The notes: generated from the sequence alone by a model not told the origin. DNA of 9,155 nucleotides from DATJGF01 sp035495315 (GCA_035495315.1 DATJGF010000201.1:1-9155); one strand, 5' to 3'. Positions 1-7,030 are shown, numbered from the stretch's first letter. Numbers and translations are program-made.

Positions 1-50
1 GGCCGGCGGCGCGTCTCCCTCTCCCTCCGGGAGAGGGTCGGGGTGAGGGG
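1..50. repeat. Right half of a dispersed palindromic (MITE-like) repeat, cut by the window edge
   Basis: The stretch contains a perfect 9-bp stem (17-25 with 29-37, loop TCC) followed by a GGGTGAGGGG tail. It matches 2221-2270 at 47 of 50 positions in the same orientation. The copy at 2134-2274 has a mirrored left half, so the left half of this copy probably lies outside the window. It sits downstream of the last gene of the minus-strand cluster, and the hairpin could also act in transcript ending, although no T tract follows it on the minus strand. Confidence 0.7.
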
Positions 51-65
51 CATCGGATTTTTATC

Positions 66-143
66 GCCTCAGTCAGGTGGGGCGGTTTCGCGGAAACCGC
101 CATTGCCCGGCCGCCTCGGCGAGGCGGCCCTACCAACTGAGGC
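66..143. repeat. Cloverleaf-like structured element: three-way junction with two perfect hairpins
   Basis: An outer stem pairs 66-73 with 136-143 (8 bp). After a small internal bulge it continues as 76-80 with 130-134 (5 bp, one G-T wobble). It encloses two perfect 9-bp hairpins: 81-89 with 93-101 (loop GCG), and 109-117 with 121-129 (loop GGC), separated by a 7-nt linker. The element begins 56 bp downstream of the MBL-fold gene stop. A REP-like or palindromic repeat, or an RNA structure at the transcript end, would both fit. There is no T tract, so I do not call it an intrinsic terminator. Confidence 0.6.
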
Positions 144-198
144 AATACTCGGATTTTGAAGTTCAGCATTTCTTTTCCTGGTTGCCGAGTTTGAGACG

Positions 199-1032
199 TT
201 AAAGGTCCATCCCTTCTCCATTTCTGAGAGTGCGGAATGGCTGGTCCAGGCGGCGGCATTCGCATTCAAATTCATCAGGCGATTCGGTGTTGAAGGCAAA
301 CATGTCAAAATGGTGAGGGATGACGAGACGAGCCCCAATTGCCTTGGCGAGCCGGGCGGCTTCGATCCCATTAAGATTGCCGGCCACACGGCGTTCCGGT
401 TTGTTTCCATTGATGGGTAGCAATGCCAAGTCAATCGCCAATGGCTTCAACGCTGGCAGCAAGCCCTCATGCATTAACGTATCACCGCTGTGGTACACCC
501 GAAGTGAGCCGATTCGAATGACGTACCCGAGAAATCGGCACCACCCATGCTCGTCGCGCTCTACTGTATTGTGCGCAGAAGGGATCCCGACGAATTCGAG
601 ATCCCCTGCCGTCGTGGTTTCGCCCGCATCAATTTGAATTACACGAGGAGCAACAGGACAAAGTCGTTCGAGCACAAATGCGAGATTGGCTCGCCCAATC
701 AGCAGCTTCGCCTCAGGATTGGTGTTCAAGAGTGGCAACAACGTTTCGGCGTCGAGATGATCCGTATGATTATGACTGCTGGTAATTAGATCGATGCCAG
801 TCAAGCGGTCCGGCGCAACCACACGCTCGGTCAGTCGGGTATGAGGTTTGTCGGTCCCCTCATATTTTTTCGTCAATGAATCGGAAAGATAAGGATCGAA
901 GAGAATGCTATGCCTCGCGCTTTGCAGGAGAAAGCCGCTCTGGCCAAGCCACCAGAGCCTGGTCGCATTTCGGGAGCGGGCCGAAGTAAAATCGGCAACG
1001 AAAGCGTCGTCCTTTTGAAAGGCGGATTTCAT
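199..1032 (-). CDS. UlaG-like metallo-beta-lactamase-fold hydrolase
   Basis: This 277-residue MBL-fold protein is most like the UlaG (L-ascorbate-6-phosphate lactonase) group. The metal-site series is intact: HxHxDH at residues 87-92 (SHNHTDH), His154 in SAHNT, Asp184 in HSGDT, and a C-terminal His pair in IPHHFDMF (240-241). An N-terminal WLGQSGFLL strand (about 29-36) is also typical of UlaG-like proteins. No signal peptide is seen, so it is probably cytoplasmic. The frame is open to an ATG at 1137, but I chose the ATG at 1032 because it overlaps the TGA of the upstream MetE-like gene by one base (TGATG), which implies translational coupling, and because the longer N-terminus would lie inside that gene. 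No Shine-Dalgarno sequence is visible. Hydrolysis of a sugar lactone or sugar phosphate is inferred from the family; the substrate is unknown. Confidence 0.88.
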   Translation of the reverse strand: MKSAFQKDDAFVADFTSARSRNATRLWWLGQSGFLLQSARHSILFDPYLSDSLTKKYEGTDKPHTRLTERVVAPDRLTGIDLITSSHNHTDHLDAETLLPLLNTNPEAKLLIGRANLAFVLERLCPVAPRVIQIDAGETTTAGDLEFVGIPSAHNTVERDEHGWCRFLGYVIRIGSLRVYHSGDTLMHEGLLPALKPLAIDLALLPINGNKPERRVAGNLNGIEAARLAKAIGARLVIPHHFDMFAFNTESPDEFECECRRLDQPFRTLRNGEGMDL

Positions 1033-2096
1033 CAGTGCGCGCTCAAATTCAACTCGCGCCGCACAAGCTCGACTCCCGCGACCATATTGATCAATTTCTG
1101 CCGCGCAGCCCAGCGCGCCGTCTGGCTCAGACCACAATCAGGGGCGAAGACAAGCCGATCGGCCGCAGCGTACTTAAGGCAGCGCCGCACGCGTTCGGCA
1201 ACATCGCCAGGTGTCTCAATGAAATAGCTTTTGACGTCGATTATCCCCACCGCGACGTCCCTGCGCGCCGCAATCTTCGAAATGATTTCAACTTCAGCAA
1301 ATTCGCGACTGGCCATTTCGAGATGCATTTCGTCGCACTTGAACTCCAAAAACGCCGGGAACATGGGAGCGAGCCGGCGTGGTCCAACAGCCCGTGCCTT
1401 ATAATTGCCGAAGCAAAGATGCGTGCAAATGCGAGCACGACCGCTGACGGCTTCAACCGTGCGATTGAAAATATCAACGAAGCGTTTGGTATCCTCACGG
1501 TAAGAGTAACAACTCATCGAAGGTTCATCGACACTAAGCTCCCGGCAGCCCGCACTCACCAGGTCCTCCAGTTCCTTTCGCACAATCGGCAAGAGGGCTT
1601 CGGTAAGAGCCCAGCGATCTTTGTATTGGCTGTTTGGCGCCAACCGACCGCTGAGTGTATAAGGCCCGGGCACACTAGCTTTAAGGATGGTTCGGCGCTG
1701 TGCTCGCGCAGGCTCTGCTGCGAAAAGACGTTGGAGGCGTTTGAATTCTTCGACGGCGCCGAGTCCGCGCAAGGCCCGAATTTCACCGGTTACCTTATGT
1801 TTGCCTCTTTGGTCGTGGGCAGGGGGACCGAAGCGGCGCGGCGACGCGCCTTCAAGCTCGATCCCCTCGAGGTGTCCATAAAAGGACAAATTAAAATCGA
1901 GCCGAGTCTGCTCGCCGTCGGTGATCACATCTAAACCCGCTGCCAATTGATCGTGGATGGCAGCGATAACCGCATCATCCTGGAGTTCAGCCCGGTCGTC
2001 AGCGCCGAATTGGTCCAAGTGTTGACACGCGAACTCAAGCCAGCCTGGAAACGGGTAGCTGCCGATAACAGTGGTGCGAAGCGGATAGTCGGTCAT
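1032..2096 (-). CDS. MetE C-terminal-like zinc-dependent methyltransferase
   Basis: This 354-residue protein resembles the catalytic C-terminal half of cobalamin-independent methionine synthase (UroD/MetE-like TIM barrel). It starts with the TTVIGSYP strand (8-15) and has DEPSM (190-194), where MetE has DEPAL. The four zinc ligands of MetE all appear present: His226 and Cys228 in THLCFGN, Glu260 in HLEMASRE, and Cys321 in FAPDCGL. It lacks the MetE N-terminal duplicated barrel, as do archaeal-type MetE and the many stand-alone MetE-C-like proteins. It should therefore activate a thiol for methyl transfer, but whether it makes methionine or acts on another acceptor cannot be read here. The stop codon overlaps the start of the MBL-fold gene by one base, so the two are likely cotranslated. 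A small hairpin (CTAAG-TTT-CTTAG, 2104-2116) lies just upstream of the ATG. No Shine-Dalgarno sequence is visible. Confidence 0.87.
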   Translation of the reverse strand: MTDYPLRTTVIGSYPFPGWLEFACQHLDQFGADDRAELQDDAVIAAIHDQLAAGLDVITDGEQTRLDFNLSFYGHLEGIELEGASPRRFGPPAHDQRGKHKVTGEIRALRGLGAVEEFKRLQRLFAAEPARAQRRTILKASVPGPYTLSGRLAPNSQYKDRWALTEALLPIVRKELEDLVSAGCRELSVDEPSMSCYSYREDTKRFVDIFNRTVEAVSGRARICTHLCFGNYKARAVGPRRLAPMFPAFLEFKCDEMHLEMASREFAEVEIISKIAARRDVAVGIIDVKSYFIETPGDVAERVRRCLKYAAADRLVFAPDCGLSQTARWAARQKLINMVAGVELVRRELNLSAH

Positions 2097-2103
2097 GTCG
2101 TTG

Positions 2104-2116
2104 CTAAGTTTCTTAG
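2104..2116 (-). promoter_or_regulatory. Small inverted repeat in the leader of the MetE-like gene
   Basis: CTAAG and CTTAG form a perfect 5-bp inverted repeat around TTT, 8 bp upstream of the ATG at 2096. It lies where a ribosome-binding site would be expected, and none is visible. An operator or a leader hairpin is possible, but chance cannot be excluded at this length. Confidence 0.25.
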
Positions 2117-2133
2117 TTAACCAGGCTAAATCT

Positions 2134-2274
2134 AATTCCCCTCACTTACCCTTTCCCGAAGGGAGAGGGAACAGGCTGCGCGTGCCGCAATGAAATTCGA
2201 ACAACTCGGTTTCACCAACTGGCTGGCGGCGAGTCTCCCTCTCCCGCCGGGAGAGGGTCGGGGTGAGGGGAATT
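2134..2274. repeat. MITE-like inverted-repeat element with nested hairpins
   Basis: The outer 12-bp ends are perfect inverted repeats: 2134-2145 (AATTCCCCTCAC) and 2263-2274 (GTGAGGGGAATT). Each end contains its own hairpin: 2149-2157 with 2161-2169 (one wobble) on the left, and 2237-2245 with 2249-2257 on the right. About 65 bp of unrelated interior separates them. The right half recurs at 1-50 (47/50 identical), so this is a multi-copy element. It has no coding capacity and lies between two co-directional genes. Related short hairpins of the CCCTCTCC/GGAGAGGG type are widespread in bacteria. Confidence 0.65.
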
Positions 2275-2339
2275 GCATTGGAGCGCCCTTGGCTCTGGCA
2301 TTACTCCGACTGTGCGTCATGTCTGGTCAGCTCGCGTCC

Positions 2340-2388
2340 CATGATTCGAATTCGCCATTCGGAATTCTTTCGTCATTCGTCATTCATT
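2340..2388. repeat. ATTCG-rich degenerate short repeats downstream of the SIS gene
   Basis: The 49 bp after the SIS stop codon consist of repeated ATTCG/GAATTC words (CATTCGTCATTCGTCATTC-like runs and a GAATTCGCCATTCGGAATTC stretch containing two GAATTC sites). It looks like simple degenerate repeat filler. No promoter or terminator can be supported in it. The rest of the gap to the MetE-like gene is mainly the inverted-repeat element at 2134-2274. Confidence 0.4.
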
Positions 2389-3177
2389 TCACGTCCCGGC
2401 TTCCGCATAGAGCCGCGCTATTCTGTGCGCGTGCTCATCGTAGGCGGCTTCAAAAATCTGGGCAGCGCGCTCGGCACCCACAATCGCAGCACCACTGAGC
2501 ACCTTGGGCGGGTAACCCGCGTTGGTTAAACGTTCCGCGACTTCAGCTTTAATTGCATTGACGAGCAAACAGCCTCCCACGGTTGAACCGGGTGAGACCG
2601 GCGATTCCAGGCCGCGAATTCGCACCATCGCGTCTCCCGGAGGCGCGCCGGTATCAAGCGCGAGATCGGCAAAATCCTGCAGCTTTTTTCCGCTGGCGTG
2701 CTTCGAAGGACTTGCCTCTGAATGGCGCCGACTGATAATGACGACCACCTTCAAGCCGCGCGCTTGAAAGCCTTGCGCCATTTCGATGGGCACCAAATTG
2801 CAGCCGCTCGAAGAGATCACCAACGCGGAGTCTTCCGGCCTCAGCGCAAAATTGCGAAGGATGCGTTCGGCCAAACCGGAAGCGTTCTCCAGAAACATCG
2901 CCTGGCGCTGGCCGTTGGCTCCCACCACCAGGTTATGGAAGCTCAACGAAAGCTCGACAATCGGGTTGAATCCCGGAAACGAGCCATAGCGCGGCCACAT
3001 TTCCTCGACCATGATCCGGCTGTGGCCCGAGCCGAAGATGTGAACCATTCGGCCGGCCAGAATGCTCTTGGCGAACCAGTCGGCGGCCTGCTGGATCTGG
3101 GGAATCTGCGCCTCGACGATGTCAACCAGGCCGCGTGAAAGCTGCAGGTAACTGTGAGCTGGAGATGGGTCGTTCAT
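2389..3177 (-). CDS. UPF0309-type SIS (sugar isomerase) domain protein
   Basis: This 262-residue single SIS-domain protein fits the UPF0309 group, which is related to the MurQ/GckR-type SIS proteins that bind phosphosugars. Signature stretches are FGSGHSRIMVEEMWPRYGS (48-66), ISSSGCNLVPIEMA (121-134; many relatives have ISNSGRNPVPIEMA), DTGAPPGDA (175-183) and SPGSTVGG (195-202). It has no DNA-binding domain, so an enzyme or sugar-phosphate sensor role is more likely than an RpiR-type regulator. Its ATG lies 56 bp inside the end of the UroD-like gene in another frame. No later ATG, GTG or TTG exists before the conserved LQLSRGLVDIVEAQ helix, so the overlap seems genuine. Cytoplasmic; the reaction is unproven. 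Confidence 0.87.
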   Translation of the reverse strand: MNDPSPAHSYLQLSRGLVDIVEAQIPQIQQAADWFAKSILAGRMVHIFGSGHSRIMVEEMWPRYGSFPGFNPIVELSLSFHNLVVGANGQRQAMFLENASGLAERILRNFALRPEDSALVISSSGCNLVPIEMAQGFQARGLKVVVIISRRHSEASPSKHASGKKLQDFADLALDTGAPPGDAMVRIRGLESPVSPGSTVGGCLLVNAIKAEVAERLTNAGYPPKVLSGAAIVGAERAAQIFEAAYDEHAHRIARLYAEAGT

Positions 3178-4369
3178 GGAAATTCAGTGCTGTATCAAAT
3201 AGCGCAATCACGTTGTCGGGCGGCACGTTGGTCTGAATATTGTGAATTGGTGCACAAACATAGCCACTGCCTTGAGTAAAAACAGCCAGATTCTTCTCCG
3301 TTTCGGCGGCAACTTCTCGCGGTGTCCCATAGACAAACGTGCTCTGCGGGTCACATGAGCCACCCCAAAATACCAGGCGCGACCCAAATTCACGCTTCAA
3401 GTGCTCCGGATTCATGCCGGCGGCCGAGGTCTGCACTGGGTTAAGGATGTCGACCCCCATTTCGATAATCGACGGCAATAACGGCACCAAGGCACCGTCC
3501 GAGTGCAGCAGGACCTTCCAGGGGGTATGTCCATGGATCCAGTCCAAAGCGCGCTTATAGGCCGGCAGGAGTCGTTCTCGAAACATTTTTGCAGAAAGAA
3601 AGGGTGCGTGTTGCGTGCCGAAATCATCGCAGATTTGAATAATTTGAACGCGATCGCCGACGGCGGCATGAAAAGCCACGAGGTTCTGCAGCCAGGCCTC
3701 GACCAACTCCGCATACAGCTCGTTTACGTATTCCGGCTCAGAGGCAAACGTCAGCATCCATTGCTCAAACCCGCCCTGCCCAATCCCGTTGAAGAGCTCG
3801 TAAGGCGGACCGAGCGCGGCGATAACAGCTTTATCCGTGCCGGTGAACAGCAACTCGGCCTGAACGTGAAAATGTTCGAGCGTCAATTCGTCCAGACGCG
3901 GAACGCGCCATGTCGCTAAATCCGGATGAGTTGCACCAGGATATTTTTCCAGTCGATCAAAATAAAAGCCACCGGCAGGCATCGCAGCGATTGCCTGGCC
4001 GTCGCGCCTGAGCACCCAGCCGCCTTCGCCATCGGGTTCAGGATTGAATCCGCCGGGGACCTCGGCCCGGAGCCCTTCGAATTCAAAGATCTTCCAATTC
4101 TCGTTGCGGATGCCAAAGGCAATCGCGGGCCGGTTCAACGCGACGCAATCTGCCCCGAACCTATCGGCAACGTCCTGTTCGATCTCCGCCAGCATTTGGT
4201 AGGTGTCGAAAATCCTGGCGGGTCTCCGCAAGGCCAATCCCAACCGCTCGCGTAGACGGATGTAGGCCCAGGCGGAAATGCCGGACTGACGAGTCCCGCC
4301 AAAATCGATCGGCACGCGGTCGACCGGCAGGTGATTAACCGCCGCCAGGATGCGTTCGCGCGAGGTCAT
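3122..4369 (-). CDS. Uroporphyrinogen decarboxylase / MtaA-like family protein
   Basis: This 415-residue protein belongs to the UroD-like superfamily branch that is common beside sugar-catabolic genes, not to heme-type HemE. Typical motifs in order are VDRVPIDFGG (16-25), CDDFGTQHAPFLS (247-259), LLHSDGAL (287-294), NPVQTSAAGM (310-319), FWGGSCDPQ (334-342) and IHNIQTNVPPDNV (375-387). MtaA methyltransferases carry an HxC zinc motif where this protein has HSD (289-291). Methyl-transfer chemistry therefore cannot be assumed, although zinc binding through other ligands is possible. The last 18 residues (after about FHERP) are encoded within the overlap with the SIS gene and look unconserved. 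A weak GAGA purine run sits upstream of the ATG. No corrinoid-binding partner protein lies in the window. Confidence 0.87.
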   Translation of the reverse strand: MTSRERILAAVNHLPVDRVPIDFGGTRQSGISAWAYIRLRERLGLALRRPARIFDTYQMLAEIEQDVADRFGADCVALNRPAIAFGIRNENWKIFEFEGLRAEVPGGFNPEPDGEGGWVLRRDGQAIAAMPAGGFYFDRLEKYPGATHPDLATWRVPRLDELTLEHFHVQAELLFTGTDKAVIAALGPPYELFNGIGQGGFEQWMLTFASEPEYVNELYAELVEAWLQNLVAFHAAVGDRVQIIQICDDFGTQHAPFLSAKMFRERLLPAYKRALDWIHGHTPWKVLLHSDGALVPLLPSIIEMGVDILNPVQTSAAGMNPEHLKREFGSRLVFWGGSCDPQSTFVYGTPREVAAETEKNLAVFTQGSGYVCAPIHNIQTNVPPDNVIALFDTALNFHERPISSSQLPAAFTRPG

Positions 4370-4517
4370 GACGGTCTCTTGCAGTGAGTCAAGCTAAGTC
4401 CATTTTGCAATGGAGCCTTGTGCGGAACTGTAAACGAGACGAGCATTCCCTTTCTCGTCCATCGTCGTCCAATTCTCCCGGTCGCCACAGCATTCCCAAC
4501 AAGCTGGATGCGATTCT

Positions 4518-4543
4518 CCCTCTCCCCTGCCAAGGGGAGAGGG
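4518..4543. repeat. Perfect 11-bp hairpin of the CCCTCTCCCC/GGGGAGAGGG family
   Basis: Positions 4518-4528 pair perfectly with 4533-4543 around a GCCA loop. A GAGGGG box and a T-rich run (GGTTTCTTTTTTT) follow on the plus strand only. Terminator function would thus suit plus-strand transcription, whereas both flanking genes are on the minus strand. It is a relative of the palindromes at 17-37 and 2237-2257, so a dispersed repeat is the simpler reading. Confidence 0.55.
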
Positions 4544-4581
4544 TCTGAGGGGTTTCTTTTTTTCTGGCACCAACCCAAATT

Positions 4582-4646
4582 GGAGTCTCCTCACGTCGAC
4601 TGCTACAATCAACGCAAATGGAGTCTCCTTACGTCGACTGCTACAA
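4582..4646. repeat. Two 27-bp direct repeats (GGAGTCTCCTyACGTCGAC...)
   Basis: 4582-4608 and 4620-4646 are identical except for one C/T difference, and the similarity extends a few bases upstream (CAAATTGGAG/CAAATGGAG). The spacing is 38 bp. The second copy ends 8 bp past the ROK stop codon in the sense of transcription. The core ACGTCG-n3-GCTACAA recurs twice at 7601-7640, so it is a dispersed family. Confidence 0.7.
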
Positions 4647-4653
4647 GGGAAGG

Positions 4654-5550
4654 TCATTTGGCCTCAAAGTGTATCGCGTTCCACGCGGCTCCGAACGCCC
4701 CAGCGCGGCCGCCGAGTTGTGCTGGGACTATGCGAGCTCGTGCGCCGCCCGGGCGCCACTCGAACTGATCAAGGAATTGTTTCAAGGGCCGAAACAATGC
4801 CGGACCAGCCTGTACGATGCCTCCGCCGATGATGACTGTTTCCGGATCGAGAATATTGACGAGCGAGGCGACCGCGGCAGCCAATGCTTGTAAAGACTCC
4901 CGCCAGACCCGCTTGGCTTCGACATCCCCACGACGGCTGGCAGCTACCAAAGCTCGAGTCGAACTGAATCTCCCTTTTGAACGTTTTCTCACAGTGGAAT
5001 CTCCTATCGCGTCTTCGAGACTGCCGGGCGTGCCGGTAATGTCGGGCGGCCCCAGGGGATCAAGTGAAAGATGCCCAAAATGCCCGGCGCGGCCAATATG
5101 GCCATGCAAAAGTCTGCCATCGACTAAGGCTGCCCCACCGACACCGGTGCCGAGTGTCAGCAGGATCACATTGGAACCGCCTTTGGCGGCCCCCCGCCAG
5201 ACTTCGCCGAGTAAAGCAGCGTGCGCGTCGTTCAACACAGGCACAGGGTGACTCACATCAAAGTACTCTTGCCAAACCAGGTTCTCCAATCCCTGAAGCC
5301 GCTCCGGCATAAAGGCAATCGACCGATGATCGCGCGCCGCCAGGCCAGGCGCGGCTAAGCCGATAAAGTCAGGCTCACGTCCGACGCGCTTCCGCAAATG
5401 CGCACGCACTTGTTCAACGTTCCGCATCCATTTGCCATCGCCTTTGTCAGCCGTCGGCAGAGCCGTTTCGGCAAGCACTTTGCCTTTCATGGTGACGGCA
5501 AGGCCCTTTACGTTGGTGCCTCCCAGATCTAAACCTATCGCGTAACTCAT
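4654..5550 (-). CDS. ROK-family sugar kinase (variant without the zinc cysteines)
   Basis: The product has 298 residues, a normal ROK length. The ATP-binding motif DLGGTNVKG is at residues 8-16, the catalytic Asp108 in LNDAHAA, the second phosphate-binding loop LTLGTGVGGA at 131-140, and IGGGI at 241-245. The ROK hallmark region is atypical. The usual GExGH reads GHFGH (156-160), so His157 replaces the sugar-contacting Glu while His160 is kept. The CxCGxxGCxE zinc motif is replaced by TGTPGSLED (172-180) with no cysteine. The protein probably phosphorylates a sugar or amino sugar in the cytoplasm, but specificity may differ from classic glucokinase or ManNAc kinase. There is no N-terminal helix-turn-helix, so it is not a ROK repressor. 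Its start overlaps the SDR stop by 4 bp (ATGA), indicating translational coupling. Confidence 0.9.
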   Translation of the reverse strand: MSYAIGLDLGGTNVKGLAVTMKGKVLAETALPTADKGDGKWMRNVEQVRAHLRKRVGREPDFIGLAAPGLAARDHRSIAFMPERLQGLENLVWQEYFDVSHPVPVLNDAHAALLGEVWRGAAKGGSNVILLTLGTGVGGAALVDGRLLHGHIGRAGHFGHLSLDPLGPPDITGTPGSLEDAIGDSTVRKRSKGRFSSTRALVAASRRGDVEAKRVWRESLQALAAAVASLVNILDPETVIIGGGIVQAGPALFRPLKQFLDQFEWRPGGARARIVPAQLGGRAGAFGAAWNAIHFEAK

Positions 5551-6356
5551 GACTTTGAACCGAACTGACCCTCGCTAACACACCAGCCACCGTCCACCGA
5601 CAGAATCTGTCCGGTAGTAAACCGCGAGGCATCAGAGAGGAAATACACTGCGGCCGCATCCAGATCCTCCGGTTGTCCTATGCGGCCGCCATCGAGCGGC
5701 TGTTTGGTTTTTGTGAATGCCATAATTTCAGGATTACCGGCGGCCCGTTCGGCCATGCGGGTCTCGACCAAGCCCGGCGCCAACGCGTTGAACCGGATGC
5801 CTTGCGACGCGTACATTGCCGCACAGGATCGCGTCAGGCCGATTATTGCAGCTTTTGCGGCAGCGTACGCCTGCGTCGCGAAGTACGTCGGCGAGGGTGC
5901 CATCGCCAACACGCTTGCCAGATTGAGAATACTGCCGCCGGTCTTTTGCGCCAGAAACTGTCGTACCGCAGCGCGGTTGGAAAAAAACACCGAAGTAAGA
6001 TTCAGGTCGATGGTCTTGTGCCATCCTTCATCCGAAATTTCGTGAAGGGGCCCATCTCCCCAGCGCCGTCCAGATCCACCGGCAACGTGGTAGAGCCCAT
6101 CAAACCCGCCGAACTGTGTGAGGCATTGCTCAATTGCCTTGGTAGCGCTGCCTGGGTCAGTAGCTTCTGCGAGAAGTATCGATATCGAGCTTGGCGTTCC
6201 GGGCTCCAACTCTTCGGACTCTTCGGCTGCCAAGCCAAGTGCAACCACCTTCGCGCCAGCGGCGACAAACGCCTTGGCAGCCGAAAGCCCCAGCCCGGCC
6301 GTCCCGCCGATGATGACGAGACGTTTCCCTGCCAGCAGAGCTGGATTCTGAGCCAT
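5547..6356 (-). CDS. SDR-family oxidoreductase (classical short-chain dehydrogenase)
   Basis: This 269-residue Rossmann-fold enzyme has the nucleotide-binding loop GGTAGLG (17-23, where most have TGxxxGxG), HVAGGSG (90-96) at the NNAG position, Asn119 in the NLT motif, and the catalytic set Ser148, Tyr164 and Lys168 (YAAAK). It ends with the typical TGQILSVDGGW (248-258). No acidic residue is evident at the end of the second strand (VVALG), so NAD versus NADP preference is unclear. The frame is open up to 6641, but I chose the ATG at 6356 because homology to SDRs starts there (LAGKRLVIIGG) and the upstream stretch is repeat-derived. It is the first gene of the minus-strand cluster and overlaps the ROK start by 4 bp. 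Oxidation of a sugar or polyol is inferred from the neighbours. Confidence 0.9.
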   Translation of the reverse strand: MAQNPALLAGKRLVIIGGTAGLGLSAAKAFVAAGAKVVALGLAAEESEELEPGTPSSISILLAEATDPGSATKAIEQCLTQFGGFDGLYHVAGGSGRRWGDGPLHEISDEGWHKTIDLNLTSVFFSNRAAVRQFLAQKTGGSILNLASVLAMAPSPTYFATQAYAAAKAAIIGLTRSCAAMYASQGIRFNALAPGLVETRMAERAAGNPEIMAFTKTKQPLDGGRIGQPEDLDAAAVYFLSDASRFTTGQILSVDGGWCVSEGQFGSKS

Positions 6357-6465
6357 GCGCGAAATCGTTGAGCCCCAAAAGGAAATCGTCAACTGGAATC
6401 GAGGCTGCGCAGCAGAAGCTGCAAATTGTCGGTGTGTATTTGACCACAGAGACGCGATAAAAATG

Positions 6466-6510
6466 GCGTAATTTAGCGTAATATAGCGTAATTCAGCGTA
6501 AGACAGCGTA
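6466..6510. repeat. Five GCGTA boxes at exact 10-bp spacing upstream of the SDR gene
   Basis: GCGTA starts at 6466, 6476, 6486, 6496 and 6506. The intervening five bases vary (ATTTA, ATATA, ATTCA, AGACA). The array lies 110-154 bp upstream of the chosen SDR start. A period of 10 bp puts all boxes on one face of the helix, so a multi-site regulator array is possible. The minus strand also contains TATATT, a -10-like hexamer, within it. Confidence 0.65.
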
Positions 6511-6936
6511 ATGCGAGGAGCGTGTTGAGGGAGTCCGAAAGCGGGCCAATGTGGACAAGGACAGGCGCGGTGAGTTTTGGCGAGGGAACTGCCGGCGTGG
6601 GCAAACCTGATTTGCATGAAGCGAGATTTATTTTCAATCACGAGGAAAGAGTACCGCCGCGCGGGGCCAGAGTCTTCTTAGCCGAAAGGAGCTTATTTTA
6701 AGAAGGTTGAATGAACGGGTTACGGAGAAACCTGCGAAAGGGCGAGTTTGATGAGAGAATATTAGGAAGGTTGTCCCAGTGCCTTTGGTCCCTCTGTAAC
6801 AAGGTTCTTCGAGGTAAACCGGGGGCCGTTTGGCAAGCCAGGAGTAATTGTAGAAAATTAAAATTTAGATCCGACCCTTCATTTCGAATTTGGATCGGCA
6901 TTGGAATCGAAGTTTCAGTTCGCGATGGAAGTGCAG

Positions 6937-6986
6937 GAACTGTAATTGGGCGTAATCAAGTGAAATTAACTGAAAGGAACTGAAAG
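6937..6986. repeat. Five degenerate 10-bp repeats (GAACTGTAAT / TAACTGAAAG type)
   Basis: Read in blocks of ten from 6937, the sequence is GAACTGTAAT, TGGGCGTAAT, CAAGTGAAAT, TAACTGAAAG, GAACTGAAAG. TGAAA recurs exactly at 6961, 6971 and 6981. The period is the same as in the clusters at 6466 and 7031, but the unit differs. Confidence 0.55.
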
Positions 6987-7030
6987 TTCGCGAAGAGTTT
7001 TGGGGGAGCGGCGGGTGAGAGCGGCACTTG

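Larger units (their letters stand above)
4370..4653 (-). other. 284-bp gap between ROK and UroD-like genes, filled largely by repeats
   Basis: From the UroD side there is a small inverted repeat CCATT-TTGC-AATGG (4400-4413), then the 11-bp perfect hairpin at 4518-4543, then two 27-bp direct repeats ending just past the ROK stop codon. Any promoter for the UroD/SIS pair should lie near 4375-4440 on the minus strand, but I see no convincing -35/-10 pair. Short frames across the gap are not gene-like. Confidence 0.5.

Noticed and set aside
1033..1137. 35-codon N-terminal extension of the MBL-fold gene
   Set aside because: It lies wholly inside the MetE-like gene; the ATG at 1032 overlapping the TGA is the normal coupled start.
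1035..1934. 299-codon plus-strand frame opposite the MetE-like gene
   Set aside because: It is the shadow of a well-supported gene with intact zinc ligands on the other strand and has no recognisable motifs.
4518..4570. Hairpin plus T-rich run as an intrinsic terminator
   Set aside because: The T run follows only on the plus strand, while both flanking genes are on the minus strand, and the hairpin belongs to a dispersed repeat family.
6357..6641. 95-codon N-terminal extension of the SDR gene
   Set aside because: SDR homology starts at the ATG at 6356; the upstream part translates the GCGTA repeat array.
6740..6815. Short words resembling 16S rRNA primer sites (GAGTTTGAT near 6748, GTAACAAGG near 6797)
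   Set aside because: Only 9-base matches, about 50 bp apart instead of roughly 1.5 kb, with no rRNA sequence around them.
6711..6983. 90-codon plus-strand frame with an AAGG purine run before the ATG
   Set aside because: The product matches nothing I know, and the frame runs into a decamer repeat cluster; the possible ribosome-binding site alone is weak support.
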